A stretch of DNA of 64,000 nucleotides from Thermostichus sp047461615 (GTDB lineage: Bacteria > Cyanobacteriota > Cyanobacteriia > Thermostichales > Thermostichaceae). Positions 26,601-35,934 of this stretch are shown in pieces. Position numbers and translations under genes: made by a program. Where the stretch lies: the NCBI RefSeq assembly GCF_047461615.1, contig NZ_JANSHI010000006.1, positions 66,968 to 130,967 on the forward strand, written 5' to 3'. Every line of letters starts with the position of its first letter. Position 1 is the stretch's first letter. Under the pieces are notes generated by a model. The model saw nothing but the letters and a program-made list of their open reading frames with translations, had not been told where the DNA came from and searched no databases.

Positions 26601-27046
26601 AGCAACCGCTGGGGGGTAAAGCCCAGCAGGGTGGCCAGCGCTTTGGGGAGATGGAGGTGTGGGCTTTGGAGGCGTTTGGGGCGGCCTACATCTTGCAGGA
26701 ACTGCTGACTGTCAAGTCGGACGACATGGTGGGGCGCAACGAGGCCCTCAACGCCATCGTCAAGGGCAAGCCCATTCCTCGGCCAGGCACGCCGGAATCT
26801 TTCAAGGTGTTGGTGCGGGAGCTGCAGTCCCTGTGCCTGGACGTCTCCGTGTACAAGGTGGAGGTGGACAGCAAAGGCCAGCCCCACCATGTGGAGGTAG
26901 ACCTAATGGCCGATGTCTCGACCCGCCATGTCCCTTCTCGGCCCACTTACCAGTCAATTACGGCTGAGGATCTCTCCCCAGCAGCCAGGGAAGGCTTCGT
27001 AGCTAGCCGCAGCCGGGACGAGGAAGAAGACGAGGACGATTTTTAG
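23660..27046 (+). CDS. rpoB: RNA polymerase beta subunit
   Basis: Beta subunit, 1128 aa, beginning [20 protein letters not shown]. Landmarks are [13 protein letters not shown], the rifampicin region [78 protein letters not shown] and the C-terminal [24 protein letters not shown]. It is shorter than proteobacterial RpoB because the lineage-specific insertions are absent, as in other cyanobacteria. The ATG at 23660 lies 40 bases after a strong promoter. rpoC1 and rpoC2 follow. Confidence 0.97.
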   Translation: [1128 protein letters not shown]

Positions 27047-27137
27047 GTGGCGCCAGGCAGGTTTCAGCCAAGGGAGGAAAGGGGGGAGGATCCCTCTCTC
27101 CTTCCTATCTAGGTGCTAAGGCAGCAAGTCAGGAGAA

Positions 27138-29027
27138 ATGGCTATGGCCAGACCAGAGCAGCGCTTTGACTACATCAAGATTGGGTTGGCTTCTCCCCAG
27201 CGGATTATGGAGTGGTGCCAGCGCACCCTGCCCAACGGCCAAGTCGTGGGAGAGGTTACCAAGCCAGAGACCATCAACTACCGCACCCTCAAGCCGGAGA
27301 TGGATGGTCTCTTCTGTGAGCGCATCTTCGGGCCGGTTAAGGACTGGGAGTGCCACTGTGGCAAGTACAAGCGCGTGCGGCACCGCGGCATTGTCTGCGA
27401 ACGCTGTGGGGTGGAAGTGACGGAGTCGCGGGTGCGCCGCTATCGCATGGGCTACATCAAGCTGGCTGCCCCGGTTACCCACGTTTGGTATCTGAAAGGG
27501 ATCCCTAGCTACATTGCCACCCTGCTGGACATGCCGCTGCGCGACGTGGAGCAGGTGGTGTACTTTAACGCCTACGTCGTGGTGGATCCGGGCAATGCCC
27601 CCAACCTCTCCTACAAGCAGCTGCTGACGGAGGATCAATACCTTGAGATCGAAGATCAGATGTACGAGGAGGGATCCAACCTGCAGCTGCCGGAAAACTG
27701 GGCCATGATTGGGGCCGAGGCCATCGAACGCCTGCTCAAAGACATTGACCTAGAAAAAGAGGCGGAGAAGTTGCGCGAGGAAATCGCCAGTGCCCGCGGC
27801 CAGAAGCGAGCCCGCCTGATCAAGCGGCTGCGGGTCATCAACAACTTCATTGCCACGGGAGCTCGGCCTGAGTGGATGGTGCTGCGGGTGCTGCCGGTCA
27901 TCCCTCCCGATCTGCGCCCGATGGTGCAGTTGGATGGGGGCCGTTTTGCCACCAGTGACCTCAACGACCTCTATCGCCGCGTGATTAACCGCAACAACCG
28001 CCTGGCGCGCCTGCAGGAGATCATGGCGCCGGAGATCATTGTGCGCAACGAAAAGCGCATGCTGCAGGAGGCGGTAGATGCCCTCATTGACAACGGGCGG
28101 CGCGGGCGCATGGTGGTGGGAGCCAACAATCGTCCCCTCAAGTCCCTGTCGGACATCATCGAGGGCAAACAGGGCCGTTTTCGGCAAAACCTGCTGGGCA
28201 AGCGGGTGGACTATTCAGGGCGCTCGGTGATTGTGGTGGGGCCCAACCTGCGCATGCACCAGTGCGGCTTGCCCAAAGAGATGGCCATTGAGCTATTTCA
28301 GCCCTTCGTCATCCATAAGTTGATCAAGCGAAATATCGTCAACAACATCAAAGCCGCCAAAAAGCTCATCCAAAGCAATGACCCGCAGGTTTGGGACGTG
28401 CTGGAGGAGGTCATCGACGGCCACCCAGTTTTGCTCAACCGCGCTCCCACGTTGCACCGCCTCGGGATCCAAGCCTTTGAGCCGGTTCTGGTGGAGGGGA
28501 GGGCAATTCAGCTCCATCCCTTGGTCTGCCCCGCCTTTAACGCTGACTTTGACGGCGACCAGATGGCTGTCCATGTGCCTCTGTCCTTGGAAGCCCAGGC
28601 GGAAGCGCGCCTGCTGATGTTGGCCACCAACAACATCCTCTCCCCAGCCACCGGTGCCCCCATCATTACCCCTACCCAAGACATGGTTTTGGGCTGCTAC
28701 TACCTGACAGTGGACAACCCCGAGGCACCCGAGGTTAACGACCGCTATTTTGCTAGCCTGGAGGATGCTCTTGTCGCCTACGACCGCGGCATCATTGGCC
28801 TGCACAGCAAAATCTGGGTGCGCTACAGCGGCCCGATGGAGTTGGGCAAAGGAGAAAAAGAGTCAGAGCCCCAGATTGTCGAGGAGCCAGGCGGTACCCG
28901 CCTCAAGACCACCAACTACCGCCGCATCCGCGAGGATCAAGAGGGCAACGTTATCAGTCAATACATTCGCACTACGCCAGGCCGGATCATCTTCAACAAG
29001 ACGGTGCAGGACATTCTGTTGGCATAA
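27138..29027 (+). CDS. rpoC1: RNA polymerase gamma subunit (N-terminal part of beta')
   Basis: Cyanobacteria and plastids split beta' in two; this 629-aa half carries the clamp and active centre. A zinc ribbon is seen in CHCGKYKRVRHRGIVCERCG (about residues 71-90). GKRVDYSGRSVIVVGPNL and RAPTLHRLGIQAFEP follow. NADFDGDQMAVH (about 467-478) supplies the three Mg-binding Asp. AGGAG precedes the ATG at 27138. The stop is two bases before the rpoC2 ATG, indicating coupled translation. Confidence 0.97.
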   Translation: MAMARPEQRFDYIKIGLASPQRIMEWCQRTLPNGQVVGEVTKPETINYRTLKPEMDGLFCERIFGPVKDWECHCGKYKRVRHRGIVCERCGVEVTESRVRRYRMGYIKLAAPVTHVWYLKGIPSYIATLLDMPLRDVEQVVYFNAYVVVDPGNAPNLSYKQLLTEDQYLEIEDQMYEEGSNLQLPENWAMIGAEAIERLLKDIDLEKEAEKLREEIASARGQKRARLIKRLRVINNFIATGARPEWMVLRVLPVIPPDLRPMVQLDGGRFATSDLNDLYRRVINRNNRLARLQEIMAPEIIVRNEKRMLQEAVDALIDNGRRGRMVVGANNRPLKSLSDIIEGKQGRFRQNLLGKRVDYSGRSVIVVGPNLRMHQCGLPKEMAIELFQPFVIHKLIKRNIVNNIKAAKKLIQSNDPQVWDVLEEVIDGHPVLLNRAPTLHRLGIQAFEPVLVEGRAIQLHPLVCPAFNADFDGDQMAVHVPLSLEAQAEARLLMLATNNILSPATGAPIITPTQDMVLGCYYLTVDNPEAPEVNDRYFASLEDALVAYDRGIIGLHSKIWVRYSGPMELGKGEKESEPQIVEEPGGTRLKTTNYRRIREDQEGNVISQYIRTTPGRIIFNKTVQDILLA

Positions 29028-29029
29028 CC

Positions 29030-32000
29030 ATGAGCGAAAAAGGACAAATTTCCCCCAGCCTGCGGTGGCAGCCTGCCTCTAGCTCTAGGGCCGAGACCCC
29101 GCCGCCTCCTATTCCCTTTCGCAACTATCAAATCGGCAAAAAAGAGCTGCACAACCTCATTGCCTGGGCTTTTGCCCGCTACGGCACTGCCCGCACAGCG
29201 CAGATGGCGGATGCCCTGAAGACCCTGGGCTTCAGGTACGCCACCCAAGCTGCCGTCTCCATCAGCATTGAAGACCTGCGCATTCCGCCCAGCAAGCGGC
29301 AGCTCTTGGCCCAGGCAGAGGCGGAGATCGAGGCGGCCACAGAGCGCTTTATCCGCGGCGAGATTACCGAGGTGGAGCGCTACCAAAAGGTCATCGACAC
29401 TTGGAACCAAGTCAATGAGCAAATTAAAGAGGAAATGCTCAACAACTTCCGCCAGAACGATCCCCTCAACTCCGTCTACATGATGGCCCACTCGGGGGCA
29501 AGGGGGAACGTCTCGCAAGTGCGGCAGTTGGTGGGCATGCGCGGCCTGATGGCCAATCCGCAGGGGGAGATCATCGACCTGCCCATCAAGGCCAATTTCC
29601 GCGAGGGCTTAACCGTGACCGAATACATCATCTCCTCCTACGGCGCGCGCAAGGGCTTGGTGGACACGGCGCTGCGGACTGCCGACTCCGGCTACCTCAC
29701 CCGCCGCTTGGTGGATGTCTGCCAGGACGTGATTGTGCGAGAAGCCGACTGCGGCACGGACCAAGGGATCCCGCTCCAGGCCTTGATGGATGGCGATAAA
29801 GTCGTTGTGCCGCTGGAGGAGCGCCTGGTAGGGCGGGTGCTGGCCCAAGATGTAGTGCATCCGCAAACCCAGGAGATCCTGGCCCGCCGCAACCAAGAGG
29901 TAGATCACGACTTGGCCAAAACCATTGTGGAGGCGGGCATCCAGCAGGTAATGGTGCGTTCTCCCCTTACCTGTGAAGCCAACCGCTCGGTGTGCCGCAT
30001 GTGCTACGGCTGGAGCCTGGCCCACTCTCGGCTGGTGGATCTGGGGGAGGCGGTCGGGATCATTGCCGCCCAATCGATTGGAGAGCCGGGCACGCAGTTG
30101 ACCATGCGCACCTTCCACACGGGAGGGGTGTTTACAGGGGAGGTGGCTCGCCAAATTCGCGCCCCCTTTGCCGGGGTAGTGCGCTTCCCGAAAAACCTGC
30201 GCACCCGCCCCTTCCGCACCCGCCACGGCGACGATGCCCTCCAGGTGGAGGTCAACAACCAAATCGTTCTGGAAGGGCCAGAGGGACAGCGGGAAGTCTT
30301 CGACCTGACCCAGGGATCCACCCTGCTGGTGCGAGATGGGGCCCTGGTGCAGCGGGATCAGTTAATTGCGGAAGTGGCCGTAGCCAAAGCGGTGCGCAAG
30401 AGCACCGAGAAAGCCCAGAAGGAAGTGGTGGCCGATCTGGCGGGGGAAATTCGCTTTACCGACCTGCTCATCGAGGAGAAAGCCGACCGCCAGGGCAACA
30501 CCACCTCTACTGCCCAGCGGCAAGGGCTGATCTGGGTCCTGTCTGGCCAAGTGTACAACCTGCCTCCCGGCGCTGAGCCAGTGGTAAAAAACGGGGATCG
30601 GGTGCAGCCGGGGGATGTCATTGCCGAAACCTCGCTGGTCACCGAGCACGGTGGCATCGTGCGCCTGCCAGAGCGCAGCGACATCAAAGGCGGACGGGAG
30701 GTGGAGATCATCAATGCGGCGGTGGTGCTCCACGAGGCGCGGGTGCGGGTGGAATCTCACCAAGGCCGAGAGCAATTTTTGCTGGACACGCCCAGCGGCC
30801 AGACTTTTGTTCTCAAGGCTACACCAGGTACCAAGGTGGGCAACGACGAGGTGGTGGCGGAGCTCATCGACAACCACTTCCGCAGCCACACGGGAGGCTT
30901 GGCAAAGTTTGCTGGCGTTGAGGTAGCCCGGCGGGGCCGAGCAAAGCAGGGCTACGAAGTCATCCGCGGCGGCACCCTGCTGTGGATCCCGGAGGAGACC
31001 CATGAGGTGAACAAGGACATCTCCCTCCTCAATGTGGAAGATGGCCAGTACGTGGAAGCCGGCACCGAGGTAGTGAAGGACATCTTCTGCCAAAATGCCG
31101 GTGTTGTCGAGGTTATCCAGAAAAACGACATCCTCCGGGAAATCGTCATCAAGCCTGGATCCCTGCATCTGGTGGAGGATCCCGCTGACCTGGAAATCCC
31201 CACCGGTACCTTCATCCAGCCGGGTCAAAAGCTGCTCAGCAGCATTGTCCCTGACCGACTGGTCTATCTGGAGCAGGTGGAAACTCCCGAAGGACCCGGC
31301 ATCCTGCTGCGGCCGGTGTATGAGTATGAAATCCCCGACCGACCGGTGGTGCCCACCCAGGAGTCTACGAGCGAGTCCGGTCGCTCCATTCGTCTGCGGG
31401 CTGTCCAGCGGGTTCCCTTCAAGGATGGGGAGCGGGTCAAGTCGGTGGGCCCGGTGGAATTGCTGCGCACGCAACTGGTGCTGGAGATCGATACTGACGC
31501 GCCGCAGCTCAAGGCCGATATTGAGCTCATCCAGGATGAGAAGGATCCCAGTATCCGCCGCCTGCAACTGGTGATTCTGGAAACCTTGCTGCTGCGCCGC
31601 GATGTAGAGGCAGATCTAACTCAGGGGAGTACCCACACCCGGCTGTTGGTTAACCAAGGAGACACCGTCGGCAGAGGGGGGGTTATCGCCCGCACCGAGA
31701 TCCAGGCCAAAAAAGCTGGGATTGTGCAAGGGATCCGCGAGGGCACCGAGGTGGTGCGGCGGGTGCTGGTGATTACCGACGACGATCTGCTGACGGTACC
31801 CTTAGACGGGCCAGCCAGCGTCGAGGTGGGAGCGCTAGTGCGAGCTGGAGAAGAACTGGCGCCGGGGATCCCTGCTCCCGAGTCGGGACAAGTGATGCAA
31901 ATTGCGGAGGATCACCTGGTGCTGCGGCGGGCGCGACCCTACCTGGTTTCGGCAGGTGCCATCCTCCAGGTGCGAGATGGAGATCTGGTTCAGCGGGGGG

Positions 32001-32935
32001 ATGCCCTAGCTATCCTAATCTTCGAGCGGGCCAAGACCGGCGACATCATCCAGGGGCTGCCGCGGGTGGAGGAGCTGCTGGAGGCTCGCAAACCCAAGGA
32101 AATGTGTGTCTTGGCCAAGCGACCCGGCACCGTGCAGCTAAGCTGGCAAGGAGAGGAGCCGGATCTCAAGGTCATTGAAGCTGATGGCACGGTTACTCCC
32201 TATGCCGTGCTGCCAGGGCAGAGCTTGATGGTGGTGGACGGCCAGTCGGTGGGGGTAGGGGATCCCCTGACTGACGGCCCTGCCAACCCCCATGATCTTT
32301 TGGAGATCTACTTCGAGTACTACCGCCAGACCCTGGGAGACGACCAAGCGGCGCGGCTAGCCCTACGGGAGGTGCAGCGCTTCCTCGTCAACGAGGTCCA
32401 GAACGTCTACCGCTCGCAGGGGGTGGAGATTGCGGACAAGCACATTGAGATTGTGGTACGCCAGATGACCTCCAAGGTGCGGGTGGACGACAGCGGTGAC
32501 ACCGTCTTGCTGCCGGGTGAGCTGGTAGAGCTGCGGCAAATCCAGCAAGAGAATGCCTCCCTAGCCGTCAGTGGCGGGGCGCCGGCCAAGTACACACCTG
32601 TCCTCTTGGGGATCACCAAGGCCAGCTTGAATACCGACAGCTTCATCTCGGCAGCTAGCTTCCAGGAAACCACGCGGGTGCTCACCGAGGCAGCCATCGA
32701 GGGCAGATCCGACTGGCTGCGGGGTCTGAAGGAGAACGTCATCATTGGCCGCCTGATCCCGGCAGGCACAGGCTTTAGCACCTACCAGGAGATGGCTCCA
32801 GAGCCGGAGCCTCCTGAGGAGGAAGAACCTCCAGCCGTGCTGCCGACGGTGCCACGCCGCGTGGTCCTGGAGGACGACCAACTCATCGACGACTCCACCC
32901 CTGTCGACGAGCCGGAGGAGGAGGAAGAAGAGTAA
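29030..32935 (+). CDS. rpoC2: RNA polymerase beta' subunit (C-terminal part)
   Basis: C-terminal half of beta', 1301 aa. It includes the bridge/trigger-loop segment MMAHSGARGNVSQVRQLVGMRGLMANPQG and the second zinc-binding set (CEANRSVCRMCYG). EAVGIIAAQSIGEPGTQLTMRTFHTGG is also present. A long insertion of repeated sandwich-barrel-hybrid motifs (about residues 350-1000) is characteristic of cyanobacterial RpoC2. The C-terminus is extremely acidic (Glu-rich EPEPPEEEEPP and a final EEEEEE-type run). Confidence 0.97.
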   Translation: MSEKGQISPSLRWQPASSSRAETPPPPIPFRNYQIGKKELHNLIAWAFARYGTARTAQMADALKTLGFRYATQAAVSISIEDLRIPPSKRQLLAQAEAEIEAATERFIRGEITEVERYQKVIDTWNQVNEQIKEEMLNNFRQNDPLNSVYMMAHSGARGNVSQVRQLVGMRGLMANPQGEIIDLPIKANFREGLTVTEYIISSYGARKGLVDTALRTADSGYLTRRLVDVCQDVIVREADCGTDQGIPLQALMDGDKVVVPLEERLVGRVLAQDVVHPQTQEILARRNQEVDHDLAKTIVEAGIQQVMVRSPLTCEANRSVCRMCYGWSLAHSRLVDLGEAVGIIAAQSIGEPGTQLTMRTFHTGGVFTGEVARQIRAPFAGVVRFPKNLRTRPFRTRHGDDALQVEVNNQIVLEGPEGQREVFDLTQGSTLLVRDGALVQRDQLIAEVAVAKAVRKSTEKAQKEVVADLAGEIRFTDLLIEEKADRQGNTTSTAQRQGLIWVLSGQVYNLPPGAEPVVKNGDRVQPGDVIAETSLVTEHGGIVRLPERSDIKGGREVEIINAAVVLHEARVRVESHQGREQFLLDTPSGQTFVLKATPGTKVGNDEVVAELIDNHFRSHTGGLAKFAGVEVARRGRAKQGYEVIRGGTLLWIPEETHEVNKDISLLNVEDGQYVEAGTEVVKDIFCQNAGVVEVIQKNDILREIVIKPGSLHLVEDPADLEIPTGTFIQPGQKLLSSIVPDRLVYLEQVETPEGPGILLRPVYEYEIPDRPVVPTQESTSESGRSIRLRAVQRVPFKDGERVKSVGPVELLRTQLVLEIDTDAPQLKADIELIQDEKDPSIRRLQLVILETLLLRRDVEADLTQGSTHTRLLVNQGDTVGRGGVIARTEIQAKKAGIVQGIREGTEVVRRVLVITDDDLLTVPLDGPASVEVGALVRAGEELAPGIPAPESGQVMQIAEDHLVLRRARPYLVSAGAILQVRDGDLVQRGDALAILIFERAKTGDIIQGLPRVEELLEARKPKEMCVLAKRPGTVQLSWQGEEPDLKVIEADGTVTPYAVLPGQSLMVVDGQSVGVGDPLTDGPANPHDLLEIYFEYYRQTLGDDQAARLALREVQRFLVNEVQNVYRSQGVEIADKHIEIVVRQMTSKVRVDDSGDTVLLPGELVELRQIQQENASLAVSGGAPAKYTPVLLGITKASLNTDSFISAASFQETTRVLTEAAIEGRSDWLRGLKENVIIGRLIPAGTGFSTYQEMAPEPEPPEEEEPPAVLPTVPRRVVLEDDQLIDDSTPVDEPEEEEEE

Positions 32936-33253
32936 GCCGCGCTTGCCTGAGTTTGGGGATCCGGCCCAGCACTGGCAAGCTGGTGGCAGTAAAACACCCC
33001 CTACAGCTGCTGCCAGAGCCAATGCCAGTAGCAGTTGCTGCCCCGTCAGCTAACTCCCTTCTCCTCCTGGGAGGGGGCTGGGAGAAAATAGCCATCCAGG
33101 CAAGAGGCAGTCAAAAATGCCGCTTTGTGGCACAATGGGCAACCTCGCCAACGCACCTTCTGCCTTCACGTGGATTAGCTAGGCTGGCAGGTACATTTCC
33201 TCTGGTAGGCCTTTTGCCTAGGCTAAAGTTGGCTCTGTCTTGAGCCTGTGTGC
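32936..33253. other. gap after rpoC2
   Basis: This stretch holds a degenerate G-rich hairpin repeat (about 33051-33085) like the one at 22451-22486, and possibly the rpoC2 terminator. No credible gene was found. The remainder of the gap to aar is described under the TnpB remnant. Confidence 0.5.
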
Positions 33254-33402
33254 TCGAACCAGAGCAAGGAGCAGCTACCGTCAGCTCGACGGGAAGTGAC
33301 GCCTGGGGAGATCCCTCTAGTGGGGTAGTGGAGGTGAACTCTGCTGCTAGCTATATGTCATGGAAGCAGGAAGAAAGCCTCAACCTGGAGCAAAAGTCCG
33401 CT
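33254..33402 (+). pseudogene. probable TnpB (IS200/IS605 OrfB) C-terminal remnant
   Basis: Two short frames in series resemble the variable tail of cyanobacterial TnpB proteins. EQLPSARREVTPGEIPLVG runs into a TAG at 33326. A shifted frame then gives SGVVEVNSAASYMSWKQEES (33340s-33380s). 'REVTP...' followed by '...KQEES' is a pattern I associate with OrfB ends. The nuclease domain is missing. The downstream GGTTGG-TTTG-CCAACC hairpin (about 33502-33517) could be part of the old right end. Assignment is tentative. Confidence 0.4.
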
Positions 33403-33578
33403 TTTGTCCGGGGCTGTATGAGTCTTTCAGAGCGGATGTGGGCTGCAACGCAGCCAAGATAATTGCCTTGCTTGGAGCTTCCGTAAACCGGCGCAGGAGG
33501 GTGGTTGGTTTGCCAACCTCTAACCGGCGGGGGAGTTTACCTTCTCCTATAGAAGCGCTCCCGCAGCTGTCTTTGAAC

Positions 33579-34604
33579 CTAAGCTGCCGGCATGAGGGGA
33601 CGGAAGCCGTGCTTACGAGACAATTCCCCGATGAGATCTAGTTTCTCCAGGGTAATCAGGTTGCGGCCCCAACTGAAATTGGTGTGCAGGCCCTCAAACT
33701 CCAGCAGCATTGACTCGGCAAAGCAGGCAAAGAGGTGACGGGCAGGGTTGGCCACATTCAAAAACCGCATGATAGTCCACTCAATATCCAGCGAGTGCTC
33801 CACCATGCCGCCGTCGATAACATATAGCCCCTTGCGCTGCAACTGGGAGGCAATGTTTTTTGGATAGCCACCGTCGATGATGACGCAGGGATCCGGCAAC
33901 ACCTGTGGATCAAGGGTTACCCCCTGGCTCAGGCTGGCCACCCAGACGATGAAATCGGCACGGGGCAAGGCCTCTTCCAGGGAACAGATCTCTCCTTTTT
34001 TAAGCTTGGCCTGCAGCTCTTCTAGGCGTCGACGCTCGCGGGCTACAAGCAACAGCTTGGCCACTGAAGTGCGGTTCACCAGCCACTGGCAAACAGCACT
34101 GCCAATATCGCCGGTAGCTCCCACCACGGCAACGGTGGCAGCGGCCAAGTCCATAGCGTAGCGCTGGGCTGCCGCCTGTAATTGTTGACAAATGATGTAA
34201 GCGGTGTGGGTGTTGCCAGTGGTGAAGCGTCGGATCTCCAGGTTGACGTTGCGCACCCGCTTGAGGGTTTCGAGGCGAAAATTCTCAAAGATAATGCTAC
34301 TAAACCCGCCCAGGGCAGTGATATCAAGGCCTCGCCGCTGGGCTAAAGCCATCGCGTTTAAAACCTTGCGACAGGCGGCTTTGACCCGACCGCTGGCCAG
34401 CATTTCCGGCAAGAAACAGGATTCGACGTACTGACCATAAATTTTCTGGCCAGTGATGCTGGTAACTACAATTTCGTCCACCACCTGAGGTGGAGCCATG
34501 CACCAAAAGTCCAGGTCACTTTCTGCATATTCGGCATACCCCAGCTTGTCTGCCACTTGCTTTGCATGGGCCAGGCTGGTCAAGTGCCCAATCAGGCCAA
34601 ACAT
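33579..34604 (-). CDS. aar: AAR, long-chain acyl-[ACP] reductase
   Basis: NADPH-dependent reductase of 341 aa that converts acyl-ACP to fatty aldehyde, the first step of cyanobacterial alkane synthesis. MFGLIGHLTSLAHA opens the protein, FLPEMLASGRVKAACRKVLNAM follows, and the cofactor site is VAVVGATGDIGSAVCQWL. IDGGYPKNI and HLFACFAESMLLEFE are also typical. ado lies about 100 bases upstream on the same strand. The ado-aar order is the standard arrangement, supporting joint function. Confidence 0.95.
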   Translation of the reverse strand: MFGLIGHLTSLAHAKQVADKLGYAEYAESDLDFWCMAPPQVVDEIVVTSITGQKIYGQYVESCFLPEMLASGRVKAACRKVLNAMALAQRRGLDITALGGFSSIIFENFRLETLKRVRNVNLEIRRFTTGNTHTAYIICQQLQAAAQRYAMDLAAATVAVVGATGDIGSAVCQWLVNRTSVAKLLLVARERRRLEELQAKLKKGEICSLEEALPRADFIVWVASLSQGVTLDPQVLPDPCVIIDGGYPKNIASQLQRKGLYVIDGGMVEHSLDIEWTIMRFLNVANPARHLFACFAESMLLEFEGLHTNFSWGRNLITLEKLDLIGELSRKHGFRPLMPAA

Positions 34605-34707
34605 AGAGGCTCACTCACGTAGCTTGTTGTGGATCCTCTCCGGATCCCCCCAAGGAGGATAGGAAGTGCCGCAGCTCAGCCAGGAATCCCCACAAAGCGG
34701 AAGGAGG

Positions 34708-35424
34708 TTAGGCAGCCCGCAGCCCCTGGGCTGACAAGCGCATCACCTCGCGCGTGTTAAAGCCAATGTTGGCCAGCGCTTCGCCATAGGCAATGAGGAA
34801 GTCTTCCACAATGGCCTCGCGATCCATGTAGATAGCTTCTATGTCTTCATTCACCTGCTGCAGCATCTTCCAGACCAGGGGCAGGTTTTGGGCGTTGGCC
34901 GTTTCAATTTGGGTTTTGACCTCGGCAAAGTGCTCGCCCAGCCAGCGCTCCCCAAAGTTGAGGTGGAGATACTCGTCCTGAACTACCCCTTCGGTAATCT
35001 TGCGGGCAAACTCATCGGCAACCGGGATGTAGATGTTGTAGGCGGCAATGGCAAAGCACTCGATGATTAGCGACTGAATGACCAAGCAAGTCACCAGGTC
35101 TGCAGCTACTGCTGCTTTTTGGAAATTGTCCCGCAAGGGGGCAAAGAAGGCACGGGCAAACTCCCTGTCCGGTTCTACCTTCAGGTTTTTGCCGCAGGCT
35201 TGGAAGCCCTTCATGTGGCGCAGTTCCATCTTGGCCAGCTTGCGCAGCTCCTCTGCTGCTGCCGGCAACATTTCGGCCAAGCGGAGGTAATTGTCGTGGG
35301 CTTCCTGTTCGCCTTCAATAACAATGCCGTTGATGCGAGAGTAGGCCTGCCGATACGCGGGGCTGCTGTAGTCTAGGGTGGTGTCGGTGGCATTGGCTGG
35401 GAGGGAAACGTTTGCTGGGGCCAT
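34708..35424 (-). CDS. ado: ADO, aldehyde-deformylating oxygenase
   Basis: Ferritin-like di-iron enzyme of 238 aa that converts fatty aldehydes from AAR to alkanes plus formate. Iron ligands are visible in IEGEQEAHDNY, KMELRHMKGF, IIECFAIAAYNIYIP and VVQDEYLHLNFGE. AAGGAG lies ten bases before the ATG at 35424. Together with aar it gives the complete heptadecane/pentadecane pathway. The ligand pattern distinguishes it from other ferritin-like proteins. Confidence 0.96.
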   Translation of the reverse strand: MAPANVSLPANATDTTLDYSSPAYRQAYSRINGIVIEGEQEAHDNYLRLAEMLPAAAEELRKLAKMELRHMKGFQACGKNLKVEPDREFARAFFAPLRDNFQKAAVAADLVTCLVIQSLIIECFAIAAYNIYIPVADEFARKITEGVVQDEYLHLNFGERWLGEHFAEVKTQIETANAQNLPLVWKMLQQVNEDIEAIYMDREAIVEDFLIAYGEALANIGFNTREVMRLSAQGLRAA

Positions 35425-35622
35425 ACTCGTGCATCTCCTTGATGGGCTGTCGAGCGCCGGGATCCCTTTGCTAGCTGTGCAATAATCCTAGCGCTTGCTG
35501 GTCTAGGGTTACTCTACTCAGGATAGCCCTAGCTGGAACAGGATGGGTCGCATCCCTTTCGTTGGGAGAGACAAGCCTGCTAGGGTGGGTACTTAGGCAG
35601 CAGGGGAGAGGGAGCCAAGAGG

Positions 35623-35934
35623 ATGTCTGCCCTTGGGGATGGCCTAGAGCGGCTGCGCCAGCTGCTGGTGGAGCTGGAGGAACAGTCCCTGGATCAGCCC
35701 ATTGACAGCGCTGAGGAGGTGTTGCAGGCTATCGAGCTGGCAACGGCTTTTGAACTGTTCGAGGTAGAAAGCCGTCGCTTGTTGCTCCAGACTGCGGCCA
35801 ATCTTTGGGAGCGGGTGCGCCAGCACAATTTGGCAGCCCAGGAAATTGAGGTAGTGGCGGAGAAGTTGCGGGCAGTGGGCTACACGGACGCTGAGATCGA
35901 GGAGATTTTGGAGTTGGAGCCGCAGGAGGACTAG
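35623..35934 (+). CDS. small helical protein of unknown function
   Basis: Acidic 103-aa protein predicted all-helical: leucine-rich LERLRQLLVELEEQ, then AFELFEVESRRLLLQTAANLWERV, ending DAEIEEILELEPQED. AAGAGG precedes the ATG at 35623. No family is recognised. It is divergent from ado and its stop overlaps the end of the opposite-strand pentapeptide gene by four bases, so the frame is probably genuine. Confidence 0.6.
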   Translation: MSALGDGLERLRQLLVELEEQSLDQPIDSAEEVLQAIELATAFELFEVESRRLLLQTAANLWERVRQHNLAAQEIEVVAEKLRAVGYTDAEIEEILELEPQED

